From NCBI GenBank assembly GCA_026225235.1, contig JAMFSK010000114.1, positions 62,001 to 126,000 on the forward strand: DNA of 64,000 nucleotides, read 5' to 3'. A model generated the notes under the pieces. It had not been told where the DNA came from, ran no database searches, and saw nothing but the letters and a program-made list of their open reading frames with translations. Of the stretch, positions 62,891 through 64,000 are shown in pieces (the stretch's first letter is position 1; the number at the start of each line of letters is the position of its first letter). The DNA is from Burkholderiales bacterium (GTDB lineage: Bacteria > Pseudomonadota > Gammaproteobacteria > Burkholderiales > Burkholderiaceae). Both the position numbers and the translations under genes were made by a program.

Positions 62891-64000
62891 ATGGTAGTCA
62901 ACGAAGTCCTCAACCTGTCGCGTGCCCAGTTCGCTATGACGGCGATCTTCCATATTCTGTGGCCGATCCTGACGATCAGTCTGTCGGCCTTCCTGCTGAT
63001 CGTCGAAGCCTTGTGGGTGCGCACCGGCGATGTGATGTACTACCGGCACGCGCGCTTCTGGAGCAAGCTGCTGGTGCTCAATTTTGCCGTCGGGGTGGTC
63101 AGCGGCATCCCGATGGAGTTTCAGTTCGGCACGAACTGGGCGCCGTTCTCGGAGTTCACCGGCCAATTCTTCGGCAACATCCTCGGCTTCGAGGGCGCCA
63201 TGGCCTTTATGCTCGAAGCCGGCTTTATCGGCGTAATGATCCTTGGCTGGGAGCGCGTGCCGAAAGGCGTGCACCTCTTCGCGACCGGCATGGTCGCACT
63301 CGGCTCGTCGATCTCTGCGTTCTGGATCATGGTCGCGAACTCATGGATGCAGACCCCCGCCGGTATCAGCGTGCATGACGGCAAGGTCTTCGTCGACGAC
63401 TATATGAAGGCGATCTTCAACCCCGACATGATGTGGGGTGTCTCGCACATGTGGCTTGCGGCAATTGAAACCGGTCTGTTCGTGATTGCAGGGATCTCAG
63501 CCTACCATCTGCTTCGGCGGCGGCATGCGGCCTTCTTCATGCGCTCGTTCAAGCTCGCCCTCACGCTGCTCGTGGTGGTTGCACCGCTGCAGGTCTGGCT
63601 CGGCGATTCAAGCGGTGTCGATGTGTTCGCCACGCAACCGGCCAAGGGCGCTGCGATCGAAGGCCACTGGCAGACCAATGCGCCCGGCACCGGTGCCTCG
63701 TGGTCGCTGCTCGCGTGGCCTGATCGCAAGGCCCAGAAGAATGACTGGTCGCTCGAAGTCCCCGGCATGCTGAGTGTGCTCGGCACGCACTCGCTACACG
63801 GGCGGGTCGAAGGTCTTGACGACATTCCCGCAGCGGATCAGCCCCCGATGTTGCCCCTGCTCTACTACGCATTCCGCGTGATGGCAGGCATCGGCTTCCT
63901 GTTCATGGTGCTCGCATTCTGGACCGCGTATGTCTTCCGTCGTACCCGTGGCCGCCTCGACGCGGTGCTTGAGCAACGCACGCTGCTGCTGGCCTGGGTC
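62891..64000 (+). CDS. cioA: Cytochrome bd-type quinol oxidase subunit I, cyanide-insensitive (partial)
   Basis: The first 370 codons of a cytochrome bd subunit I are present; the gene continues past the right edge. Heme ligands are seen: His in FAMTAIFHILWPI, Glu pair in GFEGAMAFMLEAGF, and His in MWGVSHMWLAAIETG. The segment after TM5 is short, with no long Q-loop, which marks the CioA type that resists cyanide. The start ATG at 62891 has GGTGG upstream. It would take electrons from quinol, such as that made by the type II NADH dehydrogenase at 57.6 kb. Confidence 0.92.
   Translation, partial: MVVNEVLNLSRAQFAMTAIFHILWPILTISLSAFLLIVEALWVRTGDVMYYRHARFWSKLLVLNFAVGVVSGIPMEFQFGTNWAPFSEFTGQFFGNILGFEGAMAFMLEAGFIGVMILGWERVPKGVHLFATGMVALGSSISAFWIMVANSWMQTPAGISVHDGKVFVDDYMKAIFNPDMMWGVSHMWLAAIETGLFVIAGISAYHLLRRRHAAFFMRSFKLALTLLVVVAPLQVWLGDSSGVDVFATQPAKGAAIEGHWQTNAPGTGASWSLLAWPDRKAQKNDWSLEVPGMLSVLGTHSLHGRVEGLDDIPAADQPPMLPLLYYAFRVMAGIGFLFMVLAFWTAYVFRRTRGRLDAVLEQRTLLLAWV

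Overview
The window looks like chromosomal DNA from a beta-proteobacterium of the Burkholderiaceae (Burkholderia sensu lato or a close relative). The evidence is GC-rich coding sequence with strong third-position GC, many one-component regulators (GntR, IclR, LysR, AraC, TetR, Lrp, MocR), a NodT-type RND efflux operon, CheV, Ku/LigD and the cyanide-insensitive type of bd oxidase. This was judged by eye without a database search, so genus is not claimed. No rRNA, tRNA, IS element, integrase, phage gene or CRISPR array was seen.

Layout. 1-7.2 kb: the start of an ABC-transporter ATPase gene running off the left edge, a divergent FadR-type regulator, an IclR regulator, and a five-gene minus-strand operon (Gfo/Idh/MocA dehydrogenase, an unexported solute-binding-protein-like protein, CaiB-type CoA transferase, MaoC-type hydratase, COG3618 lactonase/amidohydrolase). 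The operon looks like a catabolic route of unknown substrate, and its promoter carries palindromes that fit the two regulators. 7.6-11.3 kb: a lysine-oxidation module (ALDH7-type aminoadipate semialdehyde dehydrogenase, lysine 6-dehydrogenase-like enzyme, Lrp-type regulator that apparently starts at AUU). 11.4-19.6 kb: MscS channel, CheV, and an RND efflux pump operon (permease, fusion protein, NodT lipoprotein). 19.6-24.9 kb: PanE-like reductase, an HTH gene without a proper start, and a histidine-utilisation operon hutH / FMN hydroxy-acid dehydrogenase / hutC with a HutC-type operator over the promoter.

24.9-38.6 kb is a mosaic of small accessory units: PIG-L deacetylase, MFS transporter, orphan HigA-like repressor, DapA-family aldolase, SDR/TetR pair, GNAT, AraC/inositol-monophosphatase pair, ALDH/LysR pair, CytX transporter behind a TPP riboswitch, and a DUF72 protein. 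38.8-45.0 kb: a sugar-import and GH127 arabinofuranosidase operon with a divergent AraC regulator. 45.2-47.5 kb: a tiny lipoprotein, a p-cresol-methylhydroxylase/vanillyl-alcohol-oxidase-type flavoprotein and an unknown Tat-signal partner. 47.5-52.9 kb: SDR, bacterial NHEJ (Ku, LigD) and two small disordered proteins ending at a 17-bp perfect hairpin. 53-64 kb: diguanylate cyclase, polyol dehydrogenase, BON-domain protein, aldo-keto reductase, type II NADH dehydrogenase, a MocR regulator whose PLP site has lost its Asp, an FdhF/YdeP-type molybdoenzyme and the start of cyanide-insensitive oxidase subunit I (runs off the right edge).

Most likely to repay attention: the 2.2-7.2 kb pathway with its unexported binding-protein homologue, the AUU-start Lrp, the flavoprotein/Tat pair, the MocR active-site substitution, and the leaderless orphan HigA.
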